A stretch of 64,000 nucleotides of DNA from Suilimivivens aceti (GCF_025567405.1 NZ_JAOQKJ010000003.1:62001-126000), one strand, 5' to 3'; positions 54,613 to 63,671 are shown, counted from the stretch's first letter. The notes: generated by a model from the sequence alone, not told the origin. Program-made: numbers and translations.

Positions 54613-54655
54613 ACGGATTCTCTCCACAGGGAAATATATGCCGGAAAACGGACAT

Positions 54656-55567
54656 TCATGCCTGCATATCCAGTGCTCCTTCTATGGCATCACAGATAAT
54701 ATGACTGATCTGCTTGATCTCATAATCCACATCCTTGCCGGTTACATACATATTATACAATTCAGAAAATCCCTCCGGAAAATCCTGCATTCTCATCCAT
54801 TCCCTGCCTTCCCCGCCAGAAAGCTTTGCAAATGCATCATTCACGATCGTGGCAGCATCTACTACCGTCGGCACGCCAATGGCGATCACCGGTACACCAA
54901 GACTTTCCCTGGTGATCACATTTCTGTTGTTTCCCACTCCTGAACCCGGATGGATCCCGGCATCCGAAATCTGAACTGTCCGGTTCAGTCTCCTTATGGA
55001 TCTGGCTGCCAGCGCATCAATCACGATCACTGCATCCGGCTTTGTCTTCTCCACAACACCTTTTATGATCTCAGCAGATTCCATGCCCGTTTTTGCCATA
55101 ACTCCCGGAATCAGGGCACTGGTCACATGCATGCGTTCCTTTCCATAGGCTGCCTTTCCGAATTCCTTTACCATATGCCTTGTCACTGTCAGATTATCCA
55201 CCACATTAGGTCCAAGGGCATCAGCCGTCACATCCCGGTTTCCAAGCCCTACCACCAGGATCGAGCTTTCCTTTTCCAGCTCAGGTATGATCCCTCTAAG
55301 CTGCATGGAAAGCTCACCGGAAATTTCCTGATGGTAATTCTCATCCTGCTGTGTCATAGCCGGCGCTTCCAATGTGATATAGGTTCCCATGGGTTTTCCA
55401 AGTGCCCTCGCACTGTTTTTCGATGTGATGCTGACTTTTGTGATCCGCACCTCACTGTCCTCATGGTAAACTTCTTCTACTGAAACACCGGAAAGTGATT
55501 CCGCTTCCTCCTCCGCATTCTCTCTGGCCTCCAGTGCCAGATCGGTTCTGATCTTAAAGCTGCCCAT
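54656..55567 (-). CDS. gpr: GPR, germination protease for small acid-soluble spore proteins
   Basis: This 303-aa protein begins MGSFKIRTDLALEARE, a family hallmark, and has VVGLGNRDVTADALGPNVVD, IVIDALAARSIRRLNRTVQI and DAGIHPGSGVGNNR. GPR is made as a zymogen in the forespore, processes itself and degrades SASPs at germination. A sigma-G promoter match upstream supports forespore expression. Length is slightly shorter than Bacillus GPR, partly in the N-terminal pro-region. Confidence 0.95.
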   Translation of the reverse strand: MGSFKIRTDLALEARENAEEEAESLSGVSVEEVYHEDSEVRITKVSITSKNSARALGKPMGTYITLEAPAMTQQDENYHQEISGELSMQLRGIIPELEKESSILVVGLGNRDVTADALGPNVVDNLTVTRHMVKEFGKAAYGKERMHVTSALIPGVMAKTGMESAEIIKGVVEKTKPDAVIVIDALAARSIRRLNRTVQISDAGIHPGSGVGNNRNVITRESLGVPVIAIGVPTVVDAATIVNDAFAKLSGGEGREWMRMQDFPEGFSELYNMYVTGKDVDYEIKQISHIICDAIEGALDMQA

Positions 55568-55632
55568 CTAAATATCCGTCCTTTTTATGCCTGTTTTGTC
55601 CTGTTTTTCTCATACAGACTTTTCTGTGCCTT

Positions 55633-55662
55633 CAGTATGTGCACTTTTATGCAGATTCATGC
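55633..55662 (-). promoter_or_regulatory. Predicted sigma-G promoter of gpr
   Basis: On the minus strand GCATG (55658-55662) and CATACTG (55633-55639) are separated by 18 bases. This fits the known sigma-G pattern (gHATR, 17-18 bases, CATxHTA) in all but the last base. The leader would be about 60 bases. Confidence 0.6.
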
Positions 55663-55681
55663 AATTTCTCTGAAAAATCTA

Positions 55682-55710
55682 TTGACAGACTGCTCCTCTC
55701 CAGCTACAAT
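55682..55710 (+). promoter_or_regulatory. Predicted sigma-A promoter of rpsT
   Basis: A perfect TTGACA (55682-55687) and TACAAT (55705-55710) with 17-base spacing point toward rpsT, the strongest promoter match in the window. The leader would be about 85 bases. Confidence 0.8.
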
Positions 55711-55727
55711 AATATGCGTGTGTGTTG

Positions 55728-55780
55728 CATTAAGACGTCCGTGTCTCCGGCTTTAATGAAACATCATGGCAACTGATGAT
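55728..55780 (+). promoter_or_regulatory. Structured rpsT leader (two potential hairpins)
   Basis: CATTAAG (55728-55734) can pair with CTTTAATG (55751-55758), with a nested AGAC/GTCT pairing. A second small hairpin (ATCAT 55763-55767 with ATGAT 55776-55780) lies about 13 bases before the AGGAGG site. This could allow autoregulation by S20 but may also be incidental. Confidence 0.4.
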
Positions 55781-55801
55781 TTTATATAGGAGGTAAGAAT
55801 C

Positions 55802-56065
55802 ATGGCTAACATTAAATCAGCTAAGAAAAGAATTTTAGTCAACAGAACTAAGGCTGAAAGAAATAAGGCGATCAAGTCTGGTGTTAAGACTGCTGTTAAG
55901 AAGGTAAATGCTGCAATCGAAGCAAACGATAAGGCTGCTGCTGCCAGCGCACTTGTTGCTGCAACAACCACAATCGACAAGGCTGCTTCCAAGGGCGTAT
56001 ATCACAAGAATACAGCTTCCAGAAAAGTATCCCGTTTAGCTCAGGCTGTCAACAAGATGGCTTAG
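55802..56065 (+). CDS. rpsT: Ribosomal protein S20
   Basis: This 87-aa, Lys/Ala-rich protein starts MANIKSAKKRILVNRTKAER and ends HKNTASRKVSRLAQAVNKMA, the classical S20 sequence. It binds 16S rRNA early in 30S assembly. It is the only plus-strand gene here, divergent from gpr, with an AGGAGGT site eight bases before the ATG and a terminator 30 bases after the stop. The antisense Ala-rich frame over it is an artefact. Confidence 0.98.
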   Translation: MANIKSAKKRILVNRTKAERNKAIKSGVKTAVKKVNAAIEANDKAAAASALVAATTTIDKAASKGVYHKNTASRKVSRLAQAVNKMA

Positions 56066-56095
56066 TTCTTTGGATATCATATAGAATAATAAATG

Positions 56096-56130
56096 ATCCG
56101 GCTCATACCGTCATGTGAGCCGGATTTTTT
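56096..56130 (+). terminator. Intrinsic terminator of rpsT
   Basis: A perfect 10-bp stem (ATCCGGCTCA 56096-56105 with TGAGCCGGAT 56116-56125) with a 10-base loop is followed by six T. It lies directly at the convergent end of the serine protease gene and may stop both transcripts, although the T tract is only good for rpsT. Confidence 0.93.
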
Positions 56131-56827
56131 ACTGCCTGTATTTCTTTATCCTTTCTGCAGGTACACCTGCCAGCTCATACTGTTCTGTGGCACCGCACAG
56201 AATTCCTATAAGCCTGCCCGAATCATCAAACATCCCGCTGCCGCTCATGCCAGGCACAGCGCCTCCATCTGCATAGATCATTTCACAGCCAAACTCCTCA
56301 AGATACCTGTCCGGATCTACCACATACCCGGTAACAAATGAACACTCTCCTGTGCTGATTTTATCCGTCATATGGAAAGCATCATTTTTCTGAAGGCTGT
56401 TGCTCTCCCTGATCTGCAGAAATTCCCCGAATTTTCCGTCTGCTTCTTTTTCAAAGTATGCCTTTTCCTTTTCTGGCAATTTCTCATAAGGAAGATACAC
56501 ATATCCCAGGTCACATTCTTCCGCTGCGAGAGAAGAAGCAGCCGGCAGCACCGTACCATCTGCAAGCTTGACCTCTATGCTGCCCTGCAGCTCCTTCAGT
56601 ACATGTCCTGCTGTGATGATCACAAGCGCCTGTCTCTCTTCATCATATCCATAAATACAGCCGCTTCCCTCTGCGTTTTCGCCCAGCAGCACCACAGAGA
56701 GCTGCCATATTCTGTTTTCCAGTTCTGTTTCTGAGAGTGCTGCAGATGAGTTTCTGCCTTGAAAAGCCGCCAGCAGTACCAGCAGCAATAGAATACAGGG
56801 AAAAAGAGCTGAAAATAATCTCCTCAT
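56129..56827 (-). CDS. Small exported trypsin-like serine protease
   Basis: This 232-aa protein has a signal-anchor or signal peptide (MRRLFSALFPCILLLLVLLA) and a chymotrypsin-fold core. The probable catalytic triad is His75 (IITAGHVL), Asp106 (EECDLGYVYL) and Ser195 (VPGMSGSGMF). No PDZ domain follows, unlike HtrA/DegP. The extracytoplasmic substrate is unknown. It stands between rpsT (convergent) and rnpB (upstream by about 40 bases) and has no obvious operon partner. Confidence 0.85.
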   Translation of the reverse strand: MRRLFSALFPCILLLLVLLAAFQGRNSSAALSETELENRIWQLSVVLLGENAEGSGCIYGYDEERQALVIITAGHVLKELQGSIEVKLADGTVLPAASSLAAEECDLGYVYLPYEKLPEKEKAYFEKEADGKFGEFLQIRESNSLQKNDAFHMTDKISTGECSFVTGYVVDPDRYLEEFGCEMIYADGGAVPGMSGSGMFDDSGRLIGILCGATEQYELAGVPAERIKKYRQ

Positions 56828-56865
56828 GGGTTCCTCTTTTAAAAGCTTCCTGAATGGATAAAAAT

Positions 56866-57216
56866 ATCAAGCAGGACGATAAGCCGGGTTATGTCGTTGA
56901 ATGGTCATCTATCTAATACTGCTGTTGCCAGCAGTCTTAAGCAACCTACCTGAAAGCTCACCGGGCCGGTTCAAACGCTTTCTGTTTGGTCTTGCTTCGG
57001 ATGGGGTTTACATGTGCCCTGTCTGTTACCAGACAGGCGGTAGTCTCTTACACTGCCCTTCCACCCTGGCCGTCATGCATGACATGACGGTGGTACATTT
57101 CTGTTGCACTTTCCTTGGAGTCGCCTCCACCGGACGTTATCCGGCATCCTGCCCTGTGAAGCCCGGACTTTCCTCACCTGTCATAAAGACAGCCGCGACC
57201 ATTTGTCCTACTTGAT
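56866..57216 (-). ncRNA. rnpB: RNase P RNA (bacterial type A-like)
   Basis: All conserved blocks of RNase P RNA appear in order on the minus strand: GAGGAAAGTCCGGGCTTC, AGTGCAACAGAAA, GAGACTACCGCC, ACCCCATCCGAAGCAAGACC, GGTAGGTTGCTTAAG and AGATAGATGACCATTC, then ACATAACCCGGCTTATC. The ends are set by helix P1: ATCAAGTAGGAC (57205-57216) pairs with GTCCTGCTTGAT (56866-56877) with one wobble. It is the catalytic RNA that removes 5' leaders of tRNA precursors. Confidence 0.97.
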
Positions 57217-57226
57217 ACATTTATTT

Positions 57227-57255
57227 ACTATAACTTATTTTAGACCGGAAAGCAA
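57227..57255 (-). promoter_or_regulatory. Predicted sigma-A promoter of rnpB
   Basis: TTGCTT (57250-57255, inside the 3' end of the kinase gene) and TATAGT (57227-57232) are separated by 17 bases; the expected start is within a few bases of the P1 helix. Confidence 0.7.
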
Positions 57256-58886
57256 CTCCCACCGATAAACTCACGGCAGATCGAATTGCTCGGCACATTC
57301 TGACTGTCAATCCCCTGTACATATTCCAGGAATTTCAGCAGTCTCTTGGCCTCATAATATTCCGGTTCTCCCGGCTCTATACTGTAAAGGAGCGGTTCTG
57401 CATACTGCTTCAGTACAGAAAGCTCATAGATCAGTACAGAATTAAACATTTCATCCGCTTCCTCCTGGAACGGGAAAATATAGTTTTCCTCGCCCCTTCG
57501 GACAGAGGGCCACATTTCGATAGTTCTTCTGGCGCTGGCACCCCTTGTTCTGGCATCTCTCACCATCCGGCGGAGAAGACGCCCATCCGTCGTCGGAATG
57601 CGGTTATGCTCATCCAGGTTCAGGCTTGTCAGGGCACTGATATAAATTTTGAATTTACTCTCATCCGGAAGGGAATAGGTCGTCTCCGGATTCAGCCCGT
57701 GAATCCCCTCAATGACCAGGATATCCTCTTCTCCAAGCTGCTTATATCTGCCGTGGTACTCTCTCTTCCCTGTCTTGAAATTGAATGTGGGAAGTTCAAC
57801 CCTTTCTCCGCGCAGAAGCCGTTCCATATCCTCATTGAACTGCTTTACATCAATAGCTTCCAGACATTCGAAATTATAATCTCCGTTCTCATCCCTTGGT
57901 GTCAGTTCACGGTTCACGAAGTAATCATCCAGTGCGATCGGATGCGGGATTTTTCCATAGGTACGGAGCTGTATGGACAGTCTGTGGGAAAAGGTAGTTT
58001 TCCCGGAGGAGGAAGGTCCTGCGATCAGGACAAACTTCACATTGCCCTTTTTTACAATATTCTCCGCGATCTCGCCAATCCTGCGCTCAAGCAGTGCTTC
58101 CTGTACCAGGATCATATCATTCATTTCCCCTGCACAGATCGTATCGTTCAGGTCGCCTACAGAATCAATATTCATCATTTCTCCCCAGTGTGAGGCTGTT
58201 CTCAACGTCCGGAACAGCTTTTCCCTGGGACCAAACACTTCAAGCATGCAGGGAGCATCCATCCCCGGCAAAAGCAGCAACAGTCCTTTTTCATACAGCA
58301 TCAGGTCAAAATATTTCACGTAGCCTGTATCTGGCAGCATAAAGCCATAATAGTAATCATAGTAGCCATCCAGGCAGTATACATTGGCAAAGGAGCTTCT
58401 CTTATACCTAAACAGCTTTCCCTTGTCCTCCATCTTCTGTTTTTTGAAGATCTCCCTGGCTTCATCAATAGAATAGGTCTTCTTGGTGATCGGGATTTTT
58501 TCATCTACCAGTTCCTGCATTCTTGTCCGGATCTGCTTTACCATATCCTCTGTCAGCTTTTTTTCCATGCGTACATCACAGTAATAACCGGGGCCAATGG
58601 CAAATTCCACTTTGATATTTGCTTCCGGGATCACATCTGCTGCCGCCCGAAGCAGTACCATGACTGCCGTTCTTACATATGCCTTGTGGCCAATGCTGTC
58701 CTTCAGCGTCAGAAAGGAAAGGGTACAGTCCTTATGCACTGTTTTGATCAGCTCCCGTATCTTACCGTCCTCCAGGACAAGTGCTATGGTATTCTCATAC
58801 CTGTCCTGATAGGCATCCGCAATCTCCTCATAGGTCATTCCATCCGGGTATTCTCCGGTAACCCCGTCTATGGTAATCTTTGCCAT
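57240..58886 (-). CDS. Nucleoside kinase-like protein: TGS/SAD domains fused to a uridine kinase/PRK domain
   Basis: This 548-aa protein has an N-terminal TGS-like domain (KITIDGVTGEYPDGMTYEEI), a threonyl-tRNA-synthetase SAD-like part (about 65-200) and a P-loop kinase domain with GPSSSGKT at 290-297, ALDDYF and VIEGIHGLNPETT. The family is widespread in Firmicutes and usually annotated as nucleoside or uridine kinase; substrate is not well established. No aminoacylation core is present. It is 19 bp downstream of trmK and overlaps the rnpB promoter at its end. Confidence 0.88.
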   Translation of the reverse strand: MAKITIDGVTGEYPDGMTYEEIADAYQDRYENTIALVLEDGKIRELIKTVHKDCTLSFLTLKDSIGHKAYVRTAVMVLLRAAADVIPEANIKVEFAIGPGYYCDVRMEKKLTEDMVKQIRTRMQELVDEKIPITKKTYSIDEAREIFKKQKMEDKGKLFRYKRSSFANVYCLDGYYDYYYGFMLPDTGYVKYFDLMLYEKGLLLLLPGMDAPCMLEVFGPREKLFRTLRTASHWGEMMNIDSVGDLNDTICAGEMNDMILVQEALLERRIGEIAENIVKKGNVKFVLIAGPSSSGKTTFSHRLSIQLRTYGKIPHPIALDDYFVNRELTPRDENGDYNFECLEAIDVKQFNEDMERLLRGERVELPTFNFKTGKREYHGRYKQLGEEDILVIEGIHGLNPETTYSLPDESKFKIYISALTSLNLDEHNRIPTTDGRLLRRMVRDARTRGASARRTIEMWPSVRRGEENYIFPFQEEADEMFNSVLIYELSVLKQYAEPLLYSIEPGEPEYYEAKRLLKFLEYVQGIDSQNVPSNSICREFIGGSCFPV

Positions 58887-58905
58887 CTCAAAGAATCCTC
58901 CCTTT

Positions 58906-59688
58906 TTATTGATACAGGCGCTCTGCCTGTGTAAGCAGTGAAAGCTCTGCCTTTAATTCCTCTCTCCGCTTCCTGCACCGCTCACTTTCTTCCTGTCCTC
59001 CCATGGCATGGATCAGTCTCAGGATATCTTCCTTCTGCCTGAAAATATATTCATACAGCACCGGATCTCTCTTGGCAAGCAGGCAGGAACCAAAGGCATC
59101 GGCCAGCTCCTTTGTAATGCCATCTGGAAGACCACTCTGCTGCTGGCCGCCATCTCCTGCACTGACACATCCTTCTGCCTGGCATATTCCATATACCGGC
59201 TTTTTTCGTGCCTTCATCATGGGGTAAAATTTCCCACCCTCCAGGATCATCTCCTCCTGCACGATCGTATATCCTTCTGTGCGCAGGAATTTCCGGAAAA
59301 GAGCAAGCTCCGATTGGGGCTGCAGGATCAGCTCCTCAAAATCCTCTGTCTTTTCTTTATCCTTTGTCAGAATGGACTGCATCAGTCTGCCGCCCATTCC
59401 TGCAATAACAAGGCTCTGTGCCTCACCTGTCCTGTAGGCACCCAGCCCGTTTGACAGTCTCAGTGTTATGTAACCGGTAAGGCCATGCTTCTCCACATTG
59501 ATCCTGGCTCTTTCCAGAGGCCCTCTGTTGACATCCATAGCAAGCACGGCATCTGCCCTTCCACTTTCTATCAGATAAATGGAGACGTAGCCATGGTCAC
59601 AGCCGACATCACAGACCCTTTTCCCGGGAGAAACCAAATCAGCAACCGCCTGCAGCCTCCTGGATAATCCGTTTTTTCCAGTATTCAT
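58906..59688 (-). CDS. trmK: TrmK, tRNA (adenine-22-N1)-methyltransferase
   Basis: This 260-aa class I SAM methyltransferase begins LSRRLQAVADLVSPGKRVCD, with motif I VCDVGCDHGYVSIYL, DVNRGPLERARINVEKHGL, and motif IV region LVIAGMGGRLMQSIL. C-terminal residues form a coiled coil (EESERCRKRREELKAELSLL). In Bacillus the homologue (YqfN) methylates A22 in some tRNAs and lies just after sigA, as here (3-bp gap). Confidence 0.92.
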   Translation of the reverse strand: MNTGKNGLSRRLQAVADLVSPGKRVCDVGCDHGYVSIYLIESGRADAVLAMDVNRGPLERARINVEKHGLTGYITLRLSNGLGAYRTGEAQSLVIAGMGGRLMQSILTKDKEKTEDFEELILQPQSELALFRKFLRTEGYTIVQEEMILEGGKFYPMMKARKKPVYGICQAEGCVSAGDGGQQQSGLPDGITKELADAFGSCLLAKRDPVLYEYIFRQKEDILRLIHAMGGQEESERCRKRREELKAELSLLTQAERLYQ

Positions 59689-59691
59689 GGC

Positions 59692-60804
59692 TTAATCCAG
59701 ATAATCCTTCAGCTTGCGGCTTCTGCTGGGATGGCGGAGCTTTCTTAGTGCTTTGGCCTCGATCTGTCTGATACGCTCCCTTGTGACATTGAACTCCTTG
59801 CCAACCTCCTCAAGGGTTCTTGCACGTCCATCATCCAGTCCGAAGCGGAGTCGTAAGACCTTCTGCTCTCTTTCTGTCAGTGTGCTGAGTACCTCTACAA
59901 GCTGCTCCTTCAGCAGGGTAAAGGCAGCGGCATCTGCCGGCACGGGCACGTTATCATCCTGGATAAAGTCACCAAGATGGGAATCCTCTTCTTCACCGAT
60001 AGGTGTTTCCAGCGAAACCGGCTCCTGTGAGATCTTCAGGATCTCCCTGACTCTCTCAACAGGCAGGTTCATCTCCTCTGCGATCTCCTCCGGGGTAGGT
60101 TCCCTCCCAAGCTCCTGCAGCAGCTGTCTGGATACCCGGATCAGCTTGTTTATGGTTTCTACCATATGCACGGGAATACGGATCGTTCTTGCCTGATCTG
60201 CGATTGCTCTCGTAATAGCCTGACGGATCCACCAGGTTGCATAGGTGGAGAACTTGTATCCCTTCCGGTAATCAAATTTTTCAACAGCCTTGATCAGACC
60301 AAGGTTCCCTTCCTGGATCAGATCAAGGAACAGCATTCCTCTTCCCACATATCTCTTGGCAATGCTGACAACTAGACGAAGGTTTGCCTCAGCCAGACGT
60401 TTCTTTGCATCCTGGTCACCCTGCTCCATCTTCTTGGCAAGCTCGATCTCCTCCTCGGCTGAAAGAAGCGGTACCTTACCAATCTCCTTCAGATACATCC
60501 TGACAGGATCCTCGATGCTGATACCATCCGGCACAGAGAGATCAAGGTTCTCCATATCCACTTCATCCTCATCAGAGAGAATGATCTCTTCATCATCCAC
60601 ATCATCATCCTCTGTGATACGCAGTACATCAACACCGTTCTGCTCCAGGGTTTCCATGATCTTATCAAACTGCTCCTCATTCAGGGCCATGTCTGCGAAA
60701 TAATCATTGATCTCCTGATACTCTAGAACATTCTTCTTTTTTTTGGCAACTGCTAAGAGGCCTTTCAGTTTCTCATCAAATTTTGCCTGTGTGTTTTCAT
60801 CCAT
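59692..60804 (-). CDS. rpoD: RpoD/SigA, primary sigma factor
   Basis: This 370-aa protein has region 1.1 with an acidic stretch (EDDDVDDEEIILSDEDEVDM), region 1.2/2 (DPVRMYLKEIGKVPLLSAEE, NLRLVVSIAKRYVGRGMLFL, TYATWWIRQAITRAIADQAR), region 3 and region 4 (LRLRFGLDDGRARTLEEVGK, VTRERIRQIEAKALRKLRHP). It is the housekeeping promoter-recognition factor. It is 38 bp downstream of dnaG. The length equals that of Bacillus SigA. Confidence 0.98.
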   Translation of the reverse strand: MDENTQAKFDEKLKGLLAVAKKKKNVLEYQEINDYFADMALNEEQFDKIMETLEQNGVDVLRITEDDDVDDEEIILSDEDEVDMENLDLSVPDGISIEDPVRMYLKEIGKVPLLSAEEEIELAKKMEQGDQDAKKRLAEANLRLVVSIAKRYVGRGMLFLDLIQEGNLGLIKAVEKFDYRKGYKFSTYATWWIRQAITRAIADQARTIRIPVHMVETINKLIRVSRQLLQELGREPTPEEIAEEMNLPVERVREILKISQEPVSLETPIGEEEDSHLGDFIQDDNVPVPADAAAFTLLKEQLVEVLSTLTEREQKVLRLRFGLDDGRARTLEEVGKEFNVTRERIRQIEAKALRKLRHPSRSRKLKDYLD

Positions 60805-60842
60805 TATGGGTTTCCATCCTTCCTGAAAATATAGTAAAAGTA

Positions 60843-62621
60843 TTAGCTTTCCTCTATGGAAATATGCGTTTTGTCAAGTTCTTCCAGTGCTTTTTTGCCC
60901 TCGATCACACCCTTTAACGCATTTACATCACTTCCTGAGCCAGCAAGATACTGTTCATAGCTGTTTTCCTTCACTGCAAGAACAATATCATGGAAGGCTT
61001 TTTCTCTCTCCTGTCTGTTCGAAAGCTGCGTGAGCTTCGTGCTGAACACCTCGGCAGCCATACGCTGCTCCTCTTCCTCCTCGAACATGCCAATGATCCC
61101 GGCAGGATCCATTGTCTTCTGTTCAAGCTGATCAAATAATTTCTCTGCCACCCTCCGGTAAAGCTCCTCGGTAAAGTCCTCTGGTGTAATAAATTTCTTT
61201 ATCTTTGGATAAAGGGAGGGCATATCGGTGAGCCACGTCAGAAGCAGCCTCTGGCTTCTTCTGACGCCCTCTTCTGCTGTATTCTTCTTCCGTATTCCGG
61301 ATTTTGGCCTTTCTACCGGCTGTGCATAGCCTGTCTGCATGGCATAGGAAAGCACCAGTCTGCGCAGATTTTCCACACTGATCTGATAGCGCTGTGCTAC
61401 CGCCTGAATGTAATTTTCACGCTCTACCTCCTCTGAGAATCCGCAGAGCTTTCTTGCGATCTCCCGGTAAAATTTCGTCTTGGATTCCGGATCCTGCATG
61501 TTATAATCCTTCTGCAGCATCCTGATCTCAAAGAAAAAGGTATTCTCTGCCCCGTCCAGCCGCTTCTGAAAGGCCTCCTGACCGCAGTTCTTGATAAATT
61601 CATCCGGATCCTTATAAGGCTCCAGGTTCAGCACCCTTCCCGTCATCCCGGCTTCCTTCAGGATGCTGATGGCCCGCAGTGCTGCTGTCACACCAGCCCC
61701 GTCACTGTCATAGGAAAGGATCACCTCGTCTGTATAGCGCTTCAGCAGGGAAGCCTGTCCTTCTGTAAATGCCGTTCCAAGGGATGCCACCGCCTGGGAA
61801 AATCCCGCCTGGTGCATGGTAATGACATCCATATAGCCCTCACAGAGAATGATCTGGTTCTTCCGTGCCGTTCTTGCGATATTCAGTCCGTAAAGGTTCC
61901 GGCTCTTATCAAACACTGGTGTTTCCGGTGAATTTAAGTACTTTGGCTTGCCATCCCCCATGACTCTTCCGCCAAAGCCGATGACCCTGTGGTTGATATC
62001 CTGGATAGGAAACATGACCCTGTTCCAAAATTTGTCATGGAAGCCAAATTTCTCATCAAAGGTGGCAAGCCCGGCATCCCGGATCACCTCATCCTCATAG
62101 CCTTTGCTTTTCAGGAATTTCACCAGATCATTACTGGTCATATTGGCAAAGCCAAGCCCGAACTTCCGGATCGTTTCATCTGACAGCTCCCTTTTCTTCA
62201 GGTACTGCCAGCCTGCCCTGCCGTTTTCACTGCGGAGCTGATGAAAGAAGTAGGTCGCTGCTTCCTTGTTTACCTGCAGGAGCCTTGCCCTTTTGTTCTC
62301 CTTCTTTCTGGTTTCCTCACTGTATTCTGCTTCCGGAAGCTGTATCCCTGCCTTCTTAGCCAGGAATTTCACAGCCTCCTGAAAGGTATAGTTTTCATAC
62401 TGCATGACAAAGGAGATCACGTTTCCTCCTGCCCCGCAGCCAAAGCAGTAATAGATCTGCTTGCCTGGGGAAACGGAAAAGGAAGGTGACTTCTCATTAT
62501 GAAAGGGACACAGTCCAAAATAACTGCTCCCCTTTTTCTGCAGCTTCACATACCCGGAAACCACGTCCACTATATCATTTTTCATCCGTATTTCTTCGAT
62601 TACTTCTTCCGGATAATACAT
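60843..62621 (-). CDS. dnaG: DnaG, DNA primase
   Basis: This 592-aa protein has an N-terminal CHC2 zinc site (Cys38, His41, Cys59, Cys62), a catalytic core with FGLGFANMTSNDLVKFLKSK, TOPRIM motifs (ILCEGYMDVITMHQ and VILSYDSDGAG) and a C-terminal helicase-binding domain. It makes RNA primers at the replication fork. It heads the dnaG-rpoD-trmK group. Confidence 0.97.
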   Translation of the reverse strand: MYYPEEVIEEIRMKNDIVDVVSGYVKLQKKGSSYFGLCPFHNEKSPSFSVSPGKQIYYCFGCGAGGNVISFVMQYENYTFQEAVKFLAKKAGIQLPEAEYSEETRKKENKRARLLQVNKEAATYFFHQLRSENGRAGWQYLKKRELSDETIRKFGLGFANMTSNDLVKFLKSKGYEDEVIRDAGLATFDEKFGFHDKFWNRVMFPIQDINHRVIGFGGRVMGDGKPKYLNSPETPVFDKSRNLYGLNIARTARKNQIILCEGYMDVITMHQAGFSQAVASLGTAFTEGQASLLKRYTDEVILSYDSDGAGVTAALRAISILKEAGMTGRVLNLEPYKDPDEFIKNCGQEAFQKRLDGAENTFFFEIRMLQKDYNMQDPESKTKFYREIARKLCGFSEEVERENYIQAVAQRYQISVENLRRLVLSYAMQTGYAQPVERPKSGIRKKNTAEEGVRRSQRLLLTWLTDMPSLYPKIKKFITPEDFTEELYRRVAEKLFDQLEQKTMDPAGIIGMFEEEEEQRMAAEVFSTKLTQLSNRQEREKAFHDIVLAVKENSYEQYLAGSGSDVNALKGVIEGKKALEELDKTHISIEES

Positions 62622-62666
62622 GTAACCATCCCTGCTTCTCTGCGATCACACTGCTTCCTGTCCCTG

Positions 62667-63671
62667 TCAGATATGCCAGGACCTGGGAATATAGATCTCC
62701 TCATATTTAGCTATGGCAAAACGGTCTGTCATGGCTCCTATGTAATCGCACACTACTCTTTCTTCCGGTTCTCCCCGGTTGATCAGTCCGATCATATCCT
62801 CCGACAGGAGTTCCAGATGATGACGATAATAGCTGTAAAGGGTCTGCACCAGCATCTCTGCCTTTCCCTCTTCGCTCTTTGCTTCTTTATTCTTATAGAC
62901 ACGTTCAAACATAAAAGCTCGCAGCTTTTTCATGGCTTCCGCTACCGGCGGTGACATCATGATGTCATCCTTCCCATAGCTGGTGCTTACGATATCATGG
63001 ATGAAATGATCCAGCCTCTCCCCTGTGGTAAAGCCAATCACTTCTCCAATCTCCCTCGGCACATCTGCCTCTGTCAGGATCCCGGCACGGATCGCATCAT
63101 CCATATCATGATGGATATAGGCGATCTTATCGGACAGTCTGACAATACGCCCTTCCAACGTCATGGGCATACCTGCCGTCTGGTGGTTCAGGATGCCGTC
63201 CCGTACCTCATAGGTAAGATTTAAGCCCTGTCCGCCCTTTTCCAGAATGTCTACCGTCCGTACACTCTGTTCATTGTGCTTGAAGCCGTAAGGGCAGACC
63301 GCATTCAGCGCCCTCTCTCCAGCATGTCCGAAAGGAGTGTGTCCAAGATCATGGCCAAGGGCAATCGCCTCCACCAGATCTTCATTCATCCGAAGAGCCT
63401 TGGCGATCGTCCTGGCATTCTGCGATACCTCCAATGTATGGGTAAGTCTTGTTCTGTAATGATCACCTTCCGGTGAAAGAAAGACCTGTGTTTTATCCTT
63501 CAGTCTCCGGAACGCCTTGCAATGAAGGATCCTGTCCCTGTCCCTCTGATAGACAGGACGGATATCGCACTGCTCCTCCGGATGGAGCCGTCCCCTGGAA
63601 TCCCGGCTGTGTGCTGCGTAGGGACTTAAATTATCCTGTTCCAGCTGTTCCAGATTTTCTCGAATGTTCAT
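62667..63671 (-). CDS. dgt: Deoxyguanosinetriphosphate triphosphohydrolase-like HD protein
   Basis: This 334-aa HD-superfamily protein has RDRILHCKAFRRLKDKTQVF, RTRLTHTLEVSQNARTIAKA and the metal-binding HD pair His107-Asp108 in ALGHDLGHTPFGHAGE. These place it in the dGTPase family (type 2-like, as in Firmicutes). It cleaves dNTPs to nucleoside and triphosphate, although exact substrate preference varies. A TATAGT box 37-42 bases upstream (63708-63713) may be its -10 element; no clear -35 is seen. Confidence 0.93.
   Translation of the reverse strand: MNIRENLEQLEQDNLSPYAAHSRDSRGRLHPEEQCDIRPVYQRDRDRILHCKAFRRLKDKTQVFLSPEGDHYRTRLTHTLEVSQNARTIAKALRMNEDLVEAIALGHDLGHTPFGHAGERALNAVCPYGFKHNEQSVRTVDILEKGGQGLNLTYEVRDGILNHQTAGMPMTLEGRIVRLSDKIAYIHHDMDDAIRAGILTEADVPREIGEVIGFTTGERLDHFIHDIVSTSYGKDDIMMSPPVAEAMKKLRAFMFERVYKNKEAKSEEGKAEMLVQTLYSYYRHHLELLSEDMIGLINRGEPEERVVCDYIGAMTDRFAIAKYEEIYIPRSWHI

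Noticed and set aside
54392..54655. Small minus-strand frame between gpr and spoIIP (yqxA-like?)
   Set aside because: It overlaps spoIIP in another frame, with shadow-like composition.
55753..55992. 79-codon Ala-rich minus-strand frame over rpsT
   Set aside because: Antisense image of the Lys/Ala-rich S20 gene.
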